Under the pieces are notes generated by a model. That model saw only the letters and a program-made list of their open reading frames with translations. It was not told the origin of the DNA and did not search any database. From positions 868,001 through 932,000 of the forward strand of contig JACJWN010000003.1 in assembly GCA_020637165.1 (NCBI GenBank): a stretch of DNA of 64,000 nt. The letters run 5' to 3'. Below, in pieces: positions 9,609 to 18,439 of the stretch. Numbering within the stretch: position 1 is the first letter of the stretch; every line of letters starts with the position of its first letter. The position numbers were made by a program, and so were the translations under genes. This DNA is from Mycolicibacterium sp. Its GTDB lineage: Bacteria > Actinomycetota > Actinomycetes > Mycobacteriales > Mycobacteriaceae.

Positions 9609-10838
9609 GTGAAGATCCTGATGGTGTCGTGGGAATACCCGCCGGTGGTCGTCGGCGGCCTGGGCCGCCACGTGCATCACCTGGCCACCGCACTGGCCGC
9701 AGCGGGCCACGAGGTGGTGGTGCTGTCCCGGCGGCCGTTCGGCACCGACCCGGTCAGCCACCCGACCAGCGACGAGACGCACGAGGGCGTCCGGGTGATC
9801 GCCGTCGCACAGGACCCGCACGAGTTCGAATTCGGCCGCGACATGATGGCCTGGACGCTGGCCATGGGTCACGCCATGATCCGGGCCGGGCTGGCCCTGC
9901 TGGGCGATTGGCGACCCGATGTCGTGCACGCACACGACTGGCTGGTCGCCCACCCCTGCATCGCCCTGGCCGACTTCTTCTGCTCCCCTATGGTTTCCAC
10001 CATCCACGCCACCGAAGCGGGCCGGCACTCGGGCTGGGTGTCCGGGCCGGTCAACCGCCAGGTGCACGCCCTGGAGTCCTGGCTGGCGCGGTCATCGGAC
10101 GCCCTGATCGCCTGTTCGGCGTCGATGGCCGCAGAGATCGCGGAACTGTTCGGCCCCGACCTCGCCGATATCAGCGTCATCCCCAACGGGATCGACTCCA
10201 GCCGTTGGCCGTTCGCGAAACGCCACTCCCACGACGGACCGCCCGAACTGCTCTACTTCGGCCGCCTGGAGTACGAGAAGGGCGTCCACGACGCCATCGC
10301 CGCACTGCCCAGGATCCGGCGCACCCATCCCGGGACCACCCTGACCGTCGCCGGCGACGGCACCCAGCAGGCCTGGCTGATCGACGTCGCGCGAAAGAAC
10401 AAGGTGCTCAAAGCCGTCCGCTTCACGGGCCGGGCCGACCACGACGAACTCCTGCGACTTCTGCACCGCGCCGACGTCGCCGTGCTGCCCAGCCACTACG
10501 AACCGTTCGGCATCGTGGCCCTGGAGGCCGCGGCCGCTGGGACTCCCCTGGTGACCTCCGACGTCGGCGGCCTCGGGGAGGCGGTGATCGACGGGCGCAC
10601 CGGGTTGTCGTTTCCCGCGCGCGATGTCGGCGCCCTGGCCGCCGCGGTCCGGGCCGCTCTGGACGACCCTGCCGCCGCCCAGCGCCGGGCCCTGGCCGCC
10701 CGTAGGCGCCTCACCGCGGACTTCGACTGGGGCACCGTTGCGGACCGCACGGCCGGTGTCTACCGGGGCGCCACCCGCAGGACGCGCCCGCCGCTGGATC
10801 GCCGGGCCATCGTCGAGCATGCACTGCCGGACCGCTGA
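9609..10838 (+). CDS. GT4 glycosyltransferase, Rv3032-like alpha-1,4-glucosyltransferase
   Basis: 409 residues, GT-B fold. The N-terminal glycine-rich acceptor loop is SWEYPPVVVGGLGRHV, and the C-terminal nucleotide-sugar domain carries the EX7E motif EPFGIVALE. GTG start (VKILMVSWEYPP) fits the family N-terminus. Its M. tuberculosis counterpart elongates glycogen-like and methylglucose polysaccharides from a nucleotide-glucose donor. It is 112 bp downstream of the GH57 gene, with a repeat element in between, so it may be transcribed separately. Confidence 0.9.
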   Translation: MKILMVSWEYPPVVVGGLGRHVHHLATALAAAGHEVVVLSRRPFGTDPVSHPTSDETHEGVRVIAVAQDPHEFEFGRDMMAWTLAMGHAMIRAGLALLGDWRPDVVHAHDWLVAHPCIALADFFCSPMVSTIHATEAGRHSGWVSGPVNRQVHALESWLARSSDALIACSASMAAEIAELFGPDLADISVIPNGIDSSRWPFAKRHSHDGPPELLYFGRLEYEKGVHDAIAALPRIRRTHPGTTLTVAGDGTQQAWLIDVARKNKVLKAVRFTGRADHDELLRLLHRADVAVLPSHYEPFGIVALEAAAAGTPLVTSDVGGLGEAVIDGRTGLSFPARDVGALAAAVRAALDDPAAAQRRALAARRRLTADFDWGTVADRTAGVYRGATRRTRPPLDRRAIVEHALPDR

Positions 10839-10866
10839 GCTGCTCGACGCGCGTTTCCTTCTCCGC

Positions 10867-10927
10867 GCGAGCAGACGCAAAAGACTCCCGAATACCGGCG
10901 TGTCGGGGGTCTTTTGCGTCTGCTCGG
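10867..10927. repeat. Dispersed 61-bp intergenic palindrome, copy B
   Basis: Left arm GCGAGCAGACGCAAAAGACT (10867-10886, continuing CCCG) pairs with 10904-10927 reading CGGGGGTCTTTTGCGTCTGC and on; one mismatch in 24 bp plus one terminal. The loop contains GGCGTGT. It lies between convergent stops (GT4 gene and acyltransferase) and could also work as a bidirectional terminator. Confidence 0.85.
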
Positions 10928-10942
10928 CAGAGGGGGGTGACC

Positions 10943-11680
10943 CTACCGGGACGCCTTCTTGCGCTCGATATCGGCCAGCGCGGCTGCCAGTTCGGCCCGC
11001 TGCGCCGCGGAGGTCTCCCAGGCCAGCTTGCGGTTCTTGACCACCTTGGCCGGGGATCCCACCGCGATCGAGAAGTCCGGGATGTCGCCCTTGACCACCG
11101 CATGCGCACCCAGCACGCAGCCGCGGCCGATGGTGGTACCCCGCAGGATGGTGACCTTGGTCGCGATCCAGGTGTCCGGACCGATCCGCACCGGGGTCTT
11201 GACGATGCCCTGGTCCTTGATCGCCATCTCGATGTTGTCCATCTTGTGGTCGAAATCGCAGACGTAGCACCAGTCGGCCATCAGCGCCGACTCACCGAAC
11301 TCGATGTCCAGGTAGCAGTTGATGACGTTGTCGCGGCCGAAGACCACCTTGTCGCCCAACCGCAGCGAGCCCTCGTGCGCGCGGATGGTGTTCTTGTCGC
11401 CGATGTGCACCCACCGGCCGATCTCCAACTGGGCCAGCTCCGGGGTGGCGTGGATTTCGACGTTCTTGCCCAGGAACACCATGCCGCGGGTGATGACATG
11501 CGGGTTGGCCAGCTTGAACCTGAGCAGCCGCCAGTAGCGCACCAGATACCAGGGAGTCCAGGCCCGGTTGGCGACCACCCATTTCAGCGACGCCCGGGTG
11601 AGGAATCGCGCCTGGCGCGGGTCACGCAGCCGGGAACCGCGCCAGCGCTTGTGGATCGGCGCACCCCACATGCTCGTCAT
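10943..11680 (-). CDS. Hexapeptide-repeat acyltransferase, Rv3034c-like
   Basis: 245-residue left-handed beta-helix acyltransferase of the LpxA/maltose-acetyltransferase superfamily. Hexapeptide turns are visible through the middle and C-terminal half (for example VRIGPDTWIATKVTILRG, then TIGRGCVLGAHAVV), ending in the superfamily closing motif IAVGSPAKVVKNRK. ATG start at MTSMWGAP; a second ATG three codons later is possible. In M. tuberculosis the gene sits in the methylglucose-lipopolysaccharide locus, so acetylation or another acylation of that polymer is a reasonable but unproven role. Confidence 0.85.
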   Translation of the reverse strand: MTSMWGAPIHKRWRGSRLRDPRQARFLTRASLKWVVANRAWTPWYLVRYWRLLRFKLANPHVITRGMVFLGKNVEIHATPELAQLEIGRWVHIGDKNTIRAHEGSLRLGDKVVFGRDNVINCYLDIEFGESALMADWCYVCDFDHKMDNIEMAIKDQGIVKTPVRIGPDTWIATKVTILRGTTIGRGCVLGAHAVVKGDIPDFSIAVGSPAKVVKNRKLAWETSAAQRAELAAALADIERKKASR

Positions 11681-11730
11681 GCCCGCAGAGCCTAGTCCGC
11701 GTGCTCCCCTCCCCCGCGAGTCCCTTCCCC

Positions 11731-11791
11731 GCGAGCAGACGCAAAGTACCCGCGACACGCTGAGATTTGGGGACGTTTGTGTCTGCTCGGC
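11731..11791. repeat. Dispersed 61-bp intergenic palindrome, copy C
   Basis: Left arm GCGAGCAGACGCAAAGTACC (11731-11750) and right arm GGGGACGTTTGTGTCTGCTC (11769-11788), with several mismatches; the loop contains GCGACACG. Unlike the other copies it lies between two divergent start codons (acyltransferase and lipoprotein), so it overlaps or abuts their promoters. Confidence 0.8.
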
Positions 11792-11826
11792 AGGGGTGAA
11801 GCACGGGAAATGGGGCCCTGACCCGA

Positions 11827-11832
11827 TAGTCT
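11827..11832 (+). promoter_or_regulatory. Putative leaderless -10 TAGTCT
   Basis: TANNNT hexamer ending 7 nt before the lipoprotein ATG at 11840. There is no ribosome-binding site in the spacer, so translation is probably leaderless. Confidence 0.55.
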
Positions 11833-11839
11833 CGCCTGG

Positions 11840-13144
11840 ATGAGACGGACACCGGTGTCGCGGCGGGTGCTCGCGGTGGCGTCGGCGGTAATGCTGACCG
11901 GCACGCTGGCCGGGTGCGGCGACACCGATTCCTGGGTCGAGGCGGTGGCGGCCCGCGGCTGGCCGGCCCAGTACGCCGACGCCGAGAACACCAGCTACAC
12001 CCCGACCGAGGGCGCCCAGAGCCTGGCGCTGAGCTGGAGCCGGGAGGTCAAGGGCGAGCTCGGGGCGGCCGCCGCCCTGGGCGGTGACGGGTACCTCGCC
12101 GTCAACGGTCAGACCGCAGGCGGTTGCTCGCTGATGGTCTGGGAGAACGACAACAACGGCCGACAGCGCTGGTGCACCCGGATGGTGCTCGGCGGCGGAT
12201 TCACCAGCCCGCTGTTCGACGGCTTCGACAACCTCTACATCGGCCAGCCCGGCCTGATGATCTCCTACCCGCCCACCCAATGGGCGCGCTGGCGCACCAA
12301 CGTCATCGGAATGCCCACCACCGCAAGGTTTTTGGCGGGCGGACAGCTGCTGGTAGTGACCCACCTGGGCCAGGTTCTGGTCTTCGACGCCCACCGCGGC
12401 GTGGTGGACGGAACACCGGTGGACCTCGTCGAGGGAATCGACCCGACCGACGCCACCCGCGGCCTGGACGACTGTCAGCGCTCGCTGCCCGGCTGCCCGG
12501 TGGCTTCGGCCCCGGCGTTCTCGCCCGCCAGCAGGATGGTCGTGATCGGGGTGTGGCAGCCCGGCGCGGCATCCTCGGTGCTGACCGCCCTGCGCTATCA
12601 GCCCGGCCAGAAGCCGCTGCTGCGGCGGGAGTGGACCTCCGACGCCGTGGGTGCGGGCGTGATCGCGAGCCCGGTACTGTCCGCCGACGGCACAACGGTC
12701 TACGTCAACGGCCGCGACCGTCGGCTGTGGGCGCTGGACGCCGCCGACGGATCGGCGAAATGGTCTGTCCCGCTGGGATTCCAGCCCCAGACCCCGCCGT
12801 CGGTCGCGCCCGGCGGGGTGATCATCGCCGGCGGCGGCCCGAACACGGAACTGGTTGGGGTCAGGGACTCCGGCGACAGCGCGGAAGTGGCGTGGCGCCG
12901 CGATGACATCACCCCGCTGTCCACCTCAAGCCGGGCCGGCGGGAAGGTCGCCTACACGGTGACGGCCGACGGTCCCGACAAGCTCTCCCTGCTGGTCTTC
13001 GACCCCGAAGACGGCGGGCGCACCCTTAACAGCTATCCTCTGGACGGTGCTGGCGGCTACCCGGTCGGGGTCTCGGTAGCCCACGACCGCCGGGTGGTGG
13101 TGGCCACCAGCACCGGCCAGGTCTACAGCTTCAGCCCGGTCTGA
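11840..13144 (+). CDS. Lipoprotein with PQQ-type beta-propeller repeats, Rv3035-like
   Basis: 434 residues. A lipoprotein signal peptide ends at the lipobox LAGC (Cys26). The rest is repetitive beta-strand sequence of the PQQ-enzyme or WD-like type, with blades such as VYVNGRDRRLWALDAADGS, giving a propeller outside the membrane. No catalytic motif is visible; binding of a protein or glycan is more likely than a dehydrogenase role. ATG start gives a proper signal peptide. It is 17 bp from the downstream hydrolase gene and probably in one operon with it. Confidence 0.82.
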   Translation: MRRTPVSRRVLAVASAVMLTGTLAGCGDTDSWVEAVAARGWPAQYADAENTSYTPTEGAQSLALSWSREVKGELGAAAALGGDGYLAVNGQTAGGCSLMVWENDNNGRQRWCTRMVLGGGFTSPLFDGFDNLYIGQPGLMISYPPTQWARWRTNVIGMPTTARFLAGGQLLVVTHLGQVLVFDAHRGVVDGTPVDLVEGIDPTDATRGLDDCQRSLPGCPVASAPAFSPASRMVVIGVWQPGAASSVLTALRYQPGQKPLLRREWTSDAVGAGVIASPVLSADGTTVYVNGRDRRLWALDAADGSAKWSVPLGFQPQTPPSVAPGGVIIAGGGPNTELVGVRDSGDSAEVAWRRDDITPLSTSSRAGGKVAYTVTADGPDKLSLLVFDPEDGGRTLNSYPLDGAGGYPVGVSVAHDRRVVVATSTGQVYSFSPV

Positions 13145-13161
13145 AACCCACGGGAGAAACC

Positions 13162-13998
13162 ATGACCGATGAGTACGCGCAGTACCGCCACACCGCCGCG
13201 GGCGTCAGCTACATCGACGTCGGTGAGGGGCCGATCACGCTGTTCGTCCACGGCGTCTTCACCAATGGCCGGCTCTGGCGCAACTGCATCCGGATGGTCG
13301 CCGACCACCGCCGCTGCATCGCCGTCGACCTGCCCGGCCACGGGCATACCCCGCCGGCGGGCGAGCCGTCGGTGTGGGGGCTGGCCGACGCGGTCGGCGG
13401 CCTGATCCGCGAACTGGACCTGCATGAGGTCCATCTCGTCGGCAACGACACCGGGGGCGCGGTCTCGCAGGTGGTTCTGGCCCGTGACATGGAGCGGTTC
13501 GCCTCCTTCGCCCTGACCAACTGCGACACCGAGGGCAACTTCCCGCCCCGGGCGTTCAAGCCGGCGGTGTGGGCGGCCAAGACCCGCCTGCTGCGGGTGG
13601 CCGGGCCGCTGGCCCGGACTCCCCTGCTGGCCAAGCAGATCTATCGCAGCGGCTATCAGCACGCCTCCGCGGTGCCCGATGACGTCGTGATCGACTATCT
13701 GACGCCGATTCTCGGCACCAGCGAGGGCGCCCGCTTCATGGAGCGGCTGCTGATCTCGATGACGCCCGATCAGCTCTCGGCGATCCGGCCGCAGCTGAGC
13801 CGGTGTGAAATCCCCACCATCCTGGTGTGGGGCACCGGCGACATCTTCTTCGGAATCGAATGGGCGCACTGGCTGCAGCGCCTCATCCCCGGTGTGACCG
13901 GCATCGTCGAGGTTCCCGGCGGCCGGCTGTTCTACGTCGACGAGCGGGCCGCAGAACTTGTCCGGGCGCTGGAAGCGCACTGGGCCACGATCTCGTAG
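13162..13998 (+). CDS. Alpha/beta hydrolase related to haloalkane dehalogenases / epoxide hydrolases, catalytic His replaced
   Basis: 278 residues. Oxyanion region VHGVFTNGRLW (His30-Gly31); the nucleophile elbow GNDTGG puts an Asp (Asp96) at the nucleophile position, as in dehalogenases and epoxide hydrolases. An acid candidate is in WGTGDIFFG. At the place where the family has GH (catalytic His near the C-terminus) the sequence reads GGRLFYVDER, with Arg255. The usual triad is therefore incomplete and the activity is uncertain. Start at the ATG after a GGGAGAAACC ribosome-binding site. Confidence 0.8.
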   Translation: MTDEYAQYRHTAAGVSYIDVGEGPITLFVHGVFTNGRLWRNCIRMVADHRRCIAVDLPGHGHTPPAGEPSVWGLADAVGGLIRELDLHEVHLVGNDTGGAVSQVVLARDMERFASFALTNCDTEGNFPPRAFKPAVWAAKTRLLRVAGPLARTPLLAKQIYRSGYQHASAVPDDVVIDYLTPILGTSEGARFMERLLISMTPDQLSAIRPQLSRCEIPTILVWGTGDIFFGIEWAHWLQRLIPGVTGIVEVPGGRLFYVDERAAELVRALEAHWATIS

Positions 13999-14008
13999 CA
14001 GGCGTTCG

Positions 14009-14683
14009 CTAAAGCTGCAGCGGCGGGATCTCGTTGCGCGGCAGGGTCACCGATGTCTCCCCGACATAGGAGGGCAACAGTTCGCCGCGGCCGAAGAAGA
14101 AGATCACGGCGTCGTCGGTGACGGCGAAGTTCTGATAATGGGAGGGGTCCAGGCCGTCGCCGGGCGAGATGCTGCCGGCCAGAATCGTGTCCTTCTCCAA
14201 CTGCCGCTGAACGAGCGGAAAAATCTCCTGCAACGGCTTGGTGTCCGGGGCGAAGAGCATGTCGAAGGTGACCGGTCGGTTCTGGCTGACGTCGAAGGTG
14301 AACGACTTGTACCAGGTCGTCGGATGGGCACCGCCCACGGACTGGAACAGGGTGAGCACGACGCTGCGGGTCTGCGCCGAGGCGAACGACTGTGCGCTGA
14401 CGTCCATCTCGTAGGGCAGGTTGCGGGCGTCCGGGGCCTGTGCGACCCGGACGAAGCCGTCCCGGGTCTGGCCGAGGTAGTCGATGATCACCTGCTCGTC
14501 GGGGTAGCCCAGCGGGAAGGTCACGTCCATGGTGTATGCCGGGTCGCTGGCGTGAACACCACAGATGTCACCCGCTTCGATCACACCCCCCAGGGCGGTG
14601 CAGGCCTCGGGGCCCGCGGCGGCCGGCGGCGCGGTCAGGATCATGGCACCGACCAACACCGCAGCCAAACTCACAGTTCGCAT
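14009..14683 (-). CDS. Secreted RsiV/DUF3298-type protein, TB22.2 (Rv3036c) homologue
   Basis: 224 residues with a Sec signal peptide (cleavage likely after APPAAA, about residue 23). The mature protein has two cysteines near its start (ACTALGG and DICGVH), probably a disulfide, and the DUF3298-like domain with SFTFDVSQNRPVTFDMLF. M. tuberculosis TB22.2 has the same length and position and has been reported as a secreted protein with esterase activity. No serine-hydrolase motif is obvious to me. It lies 10 bp downstream of the THUMP-like methyltransferase, in the same operon. Confidence 0.82.
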   Translation of the reverse strand: MRTVSLAAVLVGAMILTAPPAAAGPEACTALGGVIEAGDICGVHASDPAYTMDVTFPLGYPDEQVIIDYLGQTRDGFVRVAQAPDARNLPYEMDVSAQSFASAQTRSVVLTLFQSVGGAHPTTWYKSFTFDVSQNRPVTFDMLFAPDTKPLQEIFPLVQRQLEKDTILAGSISPGDGLDPSHYQNFAVTDDAVIFFFGRGELLPSYVGETSVTLPRNEIPPLQL

Positions 14684-14693
14684 ACACCGAAGC

Positions 14694-15893
14694 CTACCGG
14701 TCTGCAGCGCCCACCCCGTCGACCGAAGCCCGGCACACGAAGACCACCGCACGGGCCGAGGCCCCCACACCCAGCCGGGTGATCACCAGCGATAGCGGCC
14801 GGCTTCCGGCCGGGCGCAACCGACGGCGCAGCGCATCGGGGTCGACGTCGACCCCGCGCACCAGGATCTCCAACACTCCACAGTCGTGCGACGAAAGTGC
14901 CTGACGCAGTGTCTTTTCCCGCAACGGCAGCCGATCGAGAATCTCGAACCCCCGAACCCCTACGGGCAGCCGGTCCCCGGTGAGGTAGGCGATCTCGGGG
15001 TCGAGTTGCCACAACCCGTGCCGGGTCGCGTACTGCCGCACCAATCCGGCTCGCACGACGGCGCCGTCCGGGTCGACGATCCACCGGCCCGCCGCGCCGG
15101 TCGGACACTCGTCCGGGTCGGCGTCGGTCAACTCCTCCCCGCGGTCGAGCACGCTGGCCCGGCGCCGCACCCCCGGTTCGGACAGTCCCGCCGTCCACAG
15201 GCAGGCCTCCCGCACCGACCCGCCGGAGGAGGTCACTTCGATCTCGACGTCGAAGCCCAGCCGCCGCACGGCGTCGAAGTCGATTCCCGGCGCACACTTG
15301 ACCACCGTGGCGCGGCCCCGGTACACCTCGGCCAGCGCGTCCAACGGTGGGGTGTAGGCGCGCGGGTCGAACCGCCGCCGGCCCCCACTTCGCCGCGCCG
15401 GATCCAGCAGCACCACCACGTCGGGAGCTCCGGTGACCGGGTGCAGCGCATCCGCGCGGCACAGCGGGATCCGGTCGGAGAGATTGTGCCGGGCCATCGC
15501 CAGCCGGACCTCGTCGATATCGCTGCCCACCAGGTAGTCGGCGGTGCCGGCCAGAGCGGCCAGCTCGGTCCCGACCGAGCAGGTCGCGTCGTGCACCACC
15601 CGTCCGGCCAGCCGCCGGGCACGGTGCCCGGCGACCGCCGCGGTGGTGGCCTGCTGCAGGGCCTCGTCGGTGAAGAGCCAGCCGCCGGCCTCGGCGCCGA
15701 ATTTGGCGACGGCTTTGCGGCGCAGCTGGGTCGTCTGGACCAGCACCGCGGCGTGATCGCCGAAGCGGTCCCGGATCGCGGCCACGTCGGTTACCAGGGA
15801 GGCGTCGGAGAGAGCGAAACGCGCCACCTCCGCCAACGCGGTGGCACCGGCCTCGCCGCTCAGATAGCCGACATCGGCTCGGGTGAACGTCAG
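14694..15893 (-). CDS. Methyltransferase with C-terminal THUMP-like domain, Rv3037c-like; probable CTG start
   Basis: About 399 residues. Helical N-terminal region, then a Rossmann methyltransferase core (ATCSVGTELAALA, SDIDEVRLAMARHNL, and VVVLLDPARR) and a C-terminal THUMP-like domain. M. tuberculosis Rv3037c has been proposed to act on methylglucose lipopolysaccharide, but the THUMP-like domain and DPAR motif are closer to RNA methyltransferases, so the substrate is open. The family N-terminus (LTFTRADVGYL) begins at a CTG forming a CTGA overlap with the upstream stop, with CGGAG 10 nt before it. The nearest upstream alternative is a GTG at 15932 without a ribosome-binding site. Confidence 0.8.
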   Translation of the reverse strand: MTFTRADVGYLSGEAGATALAEVARFALSDASLVTDVAAIRDRFGDHAAVLVQTTQLRRKAVAKFGAEAGGWLFTDEALQQATTAAVAGHRARRLAGRVVHDATCSVGTELAALAGTADYLVGSDIDEVRLAMARHNLSDRIPLCRADALHPVTGAPDVVVLLDPARRSGGRRRFDPRAYTPPLDALAEVYRGRATVVKCAPGIDFDAVRRLGFDVEIEVTSSGGSVREACLWTAGLSEPGVRRRASVLDRGEELTDADPDECPTGAAGRWIVDPDGAVVRAGLVRQYATRHGLWQLDPEIAYLTGDRLPVGVRGFEILDRLPLREKTLRQALSSHDCGVLEILVRGVDVDPDALRRRLRPAGSRPLSLVITRLGVGASARAVVFVCRASVDGVGAADR

Positions 15894-16879
15894 GAGGGTT
15901 TGACTCCGGTGATCATGACGTTGTAGTACCACGACTTCGGCACCACCCGGCGCCAGAGGTTGTCGTCGACCCAGCTCAGTGTGGTCCAGCTCTTGAAGGC
16001 GAAGCTGGCCCATCCCCAGCCGAGCTTGCCCGGCGGGACCGCCGCCTCGAAGGTGCGCAGTGGCCAGCCCAGCATGGCGGCGGTGAACTCGGTGGTCTGG
16101 GTGGTCACCTCGACGGCACCGGCGCTGCGCGCCGCGCGTTCCAGATCGGCCGGGTCGAAGGTGTGCAGATCGACGACGGCCTCCAGTGCGGCGGCGCGGG
16201 AGGATTCGTCGAGTTCGGCCTGCGGGCGGCGCCAGCCGCCCAGTCCCGGCAGCCGGGTCAGGTTGGTGGCCACCCGCCAGGTCAGCGTGGACAGGTTGCG
16301 GGCATAACCGTTGCCGACGGTGGTCGGCTCGCCGGCGAACACGAACCGGCCGCCCGGCTTGAGCACCCGCACCACCTCGCGCAACGACTTCTCGACGTCC
16401 GGGATGTGGTGCAGCACGGCGTGCCCGACCACCAGGTCGAAAGTGTCGTCGTCGTAGGGGATGCCCTCGGCGTCGGCGACCCGGCCGTCGATGTCCAGAC
16501 CGAGGGACTCGCCGTTGCGCACCGCGACCTTCACCATGCCCGGCGAGAGGTCGGTGACCGAACCACGCCGGGCCACCCCGGCCTGGATCAGGTTGAGCAG
16601 GAAGAAACCGCTTCCGCACCCCAGTTCCAGGGCCCGCTCGTAGGGCAGATCGCGGAGCTCCTCAGCGGGAACGGTGGCGTCGAAGAGGTCCCGCGCGTAG
16701 TCCACACAGCGTTTGTCGTAGGAGATCGACCATTTGTCGTCATAGGTCTCGGCCTCCCAGTCGTGGTAGAGCACCTGGGCGAGCTTGGAATCCTTCAGCG
16801 CCGCCTGGACCTGCTCGGCGGTGGCGTGCGGGTTCGGGGCCGGGTCGCCGGCGACCCGGGTCTCCCTCGTCGTCGTCAT
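15890..16879 (-). CDS. Class I SAM-dependent methyltransferase, Rv3038c-like
   Basis: 329 residues. SAM motif I LELGCGSGFF, motif II GSVTDLSPGMVKVA, post-motif VVGHAVLHHIPDVE and RVLKPGGRFVFAGEP, typical of small-molecule or lipid methyltransferases of the UbiE/Coq5 style. ATG start (MTTTRETRV). Its stop overlaps the next gene's probable CTG start. It lies 10 bp downstream of echA17 in the long operon running from the ABC ATPase (19284) to the TB22.2 homologue (14009). Substrate unknown. Confidence 0.87.
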   Translation of the reverse strand: MTTTRETRVAGDPAPNPHATAEQVQAALKDSKLAQVLYHDWEAETYDDKWSISYDKRCVDYARDLFDATVPAEELRDLPYERALELGCGSGFFLLNLIQAGVARRGSVTDLSPGMVKVAVRNGESLGLDIDGRVADAEGIPYDDDTFDLVVGHAVLHHIPDVEKSLREVVRVLKPGGRFVFAGEPTTVGNGYARNLSTLTWRVATNLTRLPGLGGWRRPQAELDESSRAAALEAVVDLHTFDPADLERAARSAGAVEVTTQTTEFTAAMLGWPLRTFEAAVPPGKLGWGWASFAFKSWTTLSWVDDNLWRRVVPKSWYYNVMITGVKPS

Positions 16880-16889
16880 GCAGGGCAGC

Positions 16890-17603
16890 CTAACCCGCGG
16901 TTCCGGCGGCAAAAACCTCGCCGTAGAGGTGCACCTGCCCCTCGGCGTCAAGACCCGCGTCGATCAGCGCCTTGGCCCCGGCCACCGCGGCCGCCGGGGC
17001 GTCGACGAACCGGCCCACCCAGCTCAATGCCGAGTCGTAGACGTCGTCCGGGGACACCAGTTCGTCGACCAGACCCAGCGCCAGGGCTTCCTTGGCCCCG
17101 ACGAAACGGCCGCTGAAGGCCAGTTCCTTGGCCCGGGAGCGGCCCACCGCCCGCTCCAGCCGGGAACACCCGCCGCCGCCGGGCACCAGCCCGGCCAGGA
17201 TCTCGGTCACGCCCAGCTTGGCGTTGTCGCCGCAGATCCGCCAGTCGGCGGCCAGCGCCAGGCTCAGCCCGGCGCCGAGCGCGTAGCCGGTGACCGCCGC
17301 GACGGTGGGTTTGGGGATCGCCGCGACCGCGTCGATGGCGGTGCGGCGGAGCCGGTCGGCCATCTCGGCCGCCGCGCGGTCGAGGGTACGCAGTTCGGGA
17401 ACGTCGTCACCGGCGCTGAAGATCTCGTGGCCGCCATAGAGGATGACCGCCGCGATGTCCTCGCGCCGCGACACCTCCGCGGCGGCGGCGGCCAATTCCC
17501 GATAGGCCTGCCGGCTCAGCGCATTGGTCGGCTCGCGGTCGATCAGCACCGTGCCGATCCCGGGCTGATGATCATGGGTGTGCACGCCGACGAACTCGGC
17601 CAT
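16890..17603 (-). CDS. echA17: Enoyl-CoA hydratase/isomerase, EchA17
   Basis: 237-residue crotonase-fold protein. The oxyanion-hole segments are EIFSAGDDV and [15 protein letters not shown]. In the canonical hydratase the two glutamates lie in an EAXXXG-type segment and the following GG-E helix; here the region reads [16 protein letters not shown], so one glutamate (in TEI) is clear and the other is not. ATG start (MAEFVGV), 2 bp after the Nudix stop. Presumably acts in fatty-acid or acyl-CoA turnover with the Nudix acyl-CoA hydrolase upstream. Confidence 0.87.
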   Translation of the reverse strand: MAEFVGVHTHDHQPGIGTVLIDREPTNALSRQAYRELAAAAAEVSRREDIAAVILYGGHEIFSAGDDVPELRTLDRAAAEMADRLRRTAIDAVAAIPKPTVAAVTGYALGAGLSLALAADWRICGDNAKLGVTEILAGLVPGGGGCSRLERAVGRSRAKELAFSGRFVGAKEALALGLVDELVSPDDVYDSALSWVGRFVDAPAAAVAGAKALIDAGLDAEGQVHLYGEVFAAGTAG

Positions 17604-17605
17604 GC

Positions 17606-18439
17606 TCAGCCCCCGCCCAGCCGCCGCAGGGCCTGACGGCGGGCCTGGTTGTAGCGGTCGGCGTCGAAGAACTCGATCTCCCAGTTGCCGTCCTCGAGAA
17701 TGGTCATATCGGGTTCGACGGCGGCGATCTGGCGTTCCAGGGCGAGCACCTCGGCGACCGTCCGGCCGGCCAGCGAGTCCAGCTGGCTCCAGGTCGGCGG
17801 CAACAGCAGAGCGCGCCCCTGGGCGAAATCCTCGATCGCGGTCTCGGGCCGGGCCCAGCCGGACTGGTCGGTCTCGGTGTTCTCGCCGTCGGCGAGCTGG
17901 CCCTCCGGCAGTGCTCCGACGAAGAAGTAGGTGTCGTAGCGGCGGGTGCGCTCCTCCTTCGGGGTCACCCAGTTCGACCAGGGCCGCAGCAGGTCGGCGC
18001 GGATCACCAGATTCTCCGCACGCAGGAAATCGCCGAAGGACAGACTGCGGTCCTCCAGTGCGGCACGCTCGCGGTGATAAACCGAGGCGTCGCGCACGAT
18101 GCTGTCCGGGTCGTCGGCCGGTCCGGCGAACAACACCCCGGACTCCTCGAAGGTCTCCCGCGCCGCCGCGCACACCAGCGCTTCGGCCAAGTCGGCCTCG
18201 ATGCCGAATCGCGTTGCCCACCAGTGTGGTTCGGGCCCGTACCAGGCGCCCCGACCGGCCAGGCCACCGTCCCGGTCACGCTCGTCGACACCGCCGCCCG
18301 GGAACACCGTCATCCCCGCGGCGAACTCCATCGCGGCGTGCCGGCGCATCAGGAACACCGAGATCCCCTCAGCGGTATCGCGCACCAGCATCACGGTCGC
18401 GGCCGGGCGGACCGGCCTGGGTTCGAGTGTCTGGTTCAC
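17606..18439 (-). CDS. Nudix hydrolase, NUDT19-like (probable CoA/acyl-CoA diphosphatase), Rv3040c
   Basis: 277 residues. The Nudix box is split: PGGGVDERD near residue 48 and the REXXEEXG core as [10 protein letters not shown] around residue 94, with about 40 residues inserted between them. This is the arrangement of NUDT19-type peroxisomal CoA diphosphatases. Its place between an ABC ATPase and an enoyl-CoA hydratase supports a CoA-ester substrate. Its ATG overlaps the ABC gene's stop (ATGA). Activity is inferred from family resemblance. Confidence 0.85.
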   Translation of the reverse strand: MNQTLEPRPVRPAATVMLVRDTAEGISVFLMRRHAAMEFAAGMTVFPGGGVDERDRDGGLAGRGAWYGPEPHWWATRFGIEADLAEALVCAAARETFEESGVLFAGPADDPDSIVRDASVYHRERAALEDRSLSFGDFLRAENLVIRADLLRPWSNWVTPKEERTRRYDTYFFVGALPEGQLADGENTETDQSGWARPETAIEDFAQGRALLLPPTWSQLDSLAGRTVAEVLALERQIAAVEPDMTILEDGNWEIEFFDADRYNQARRQALRRLGGG

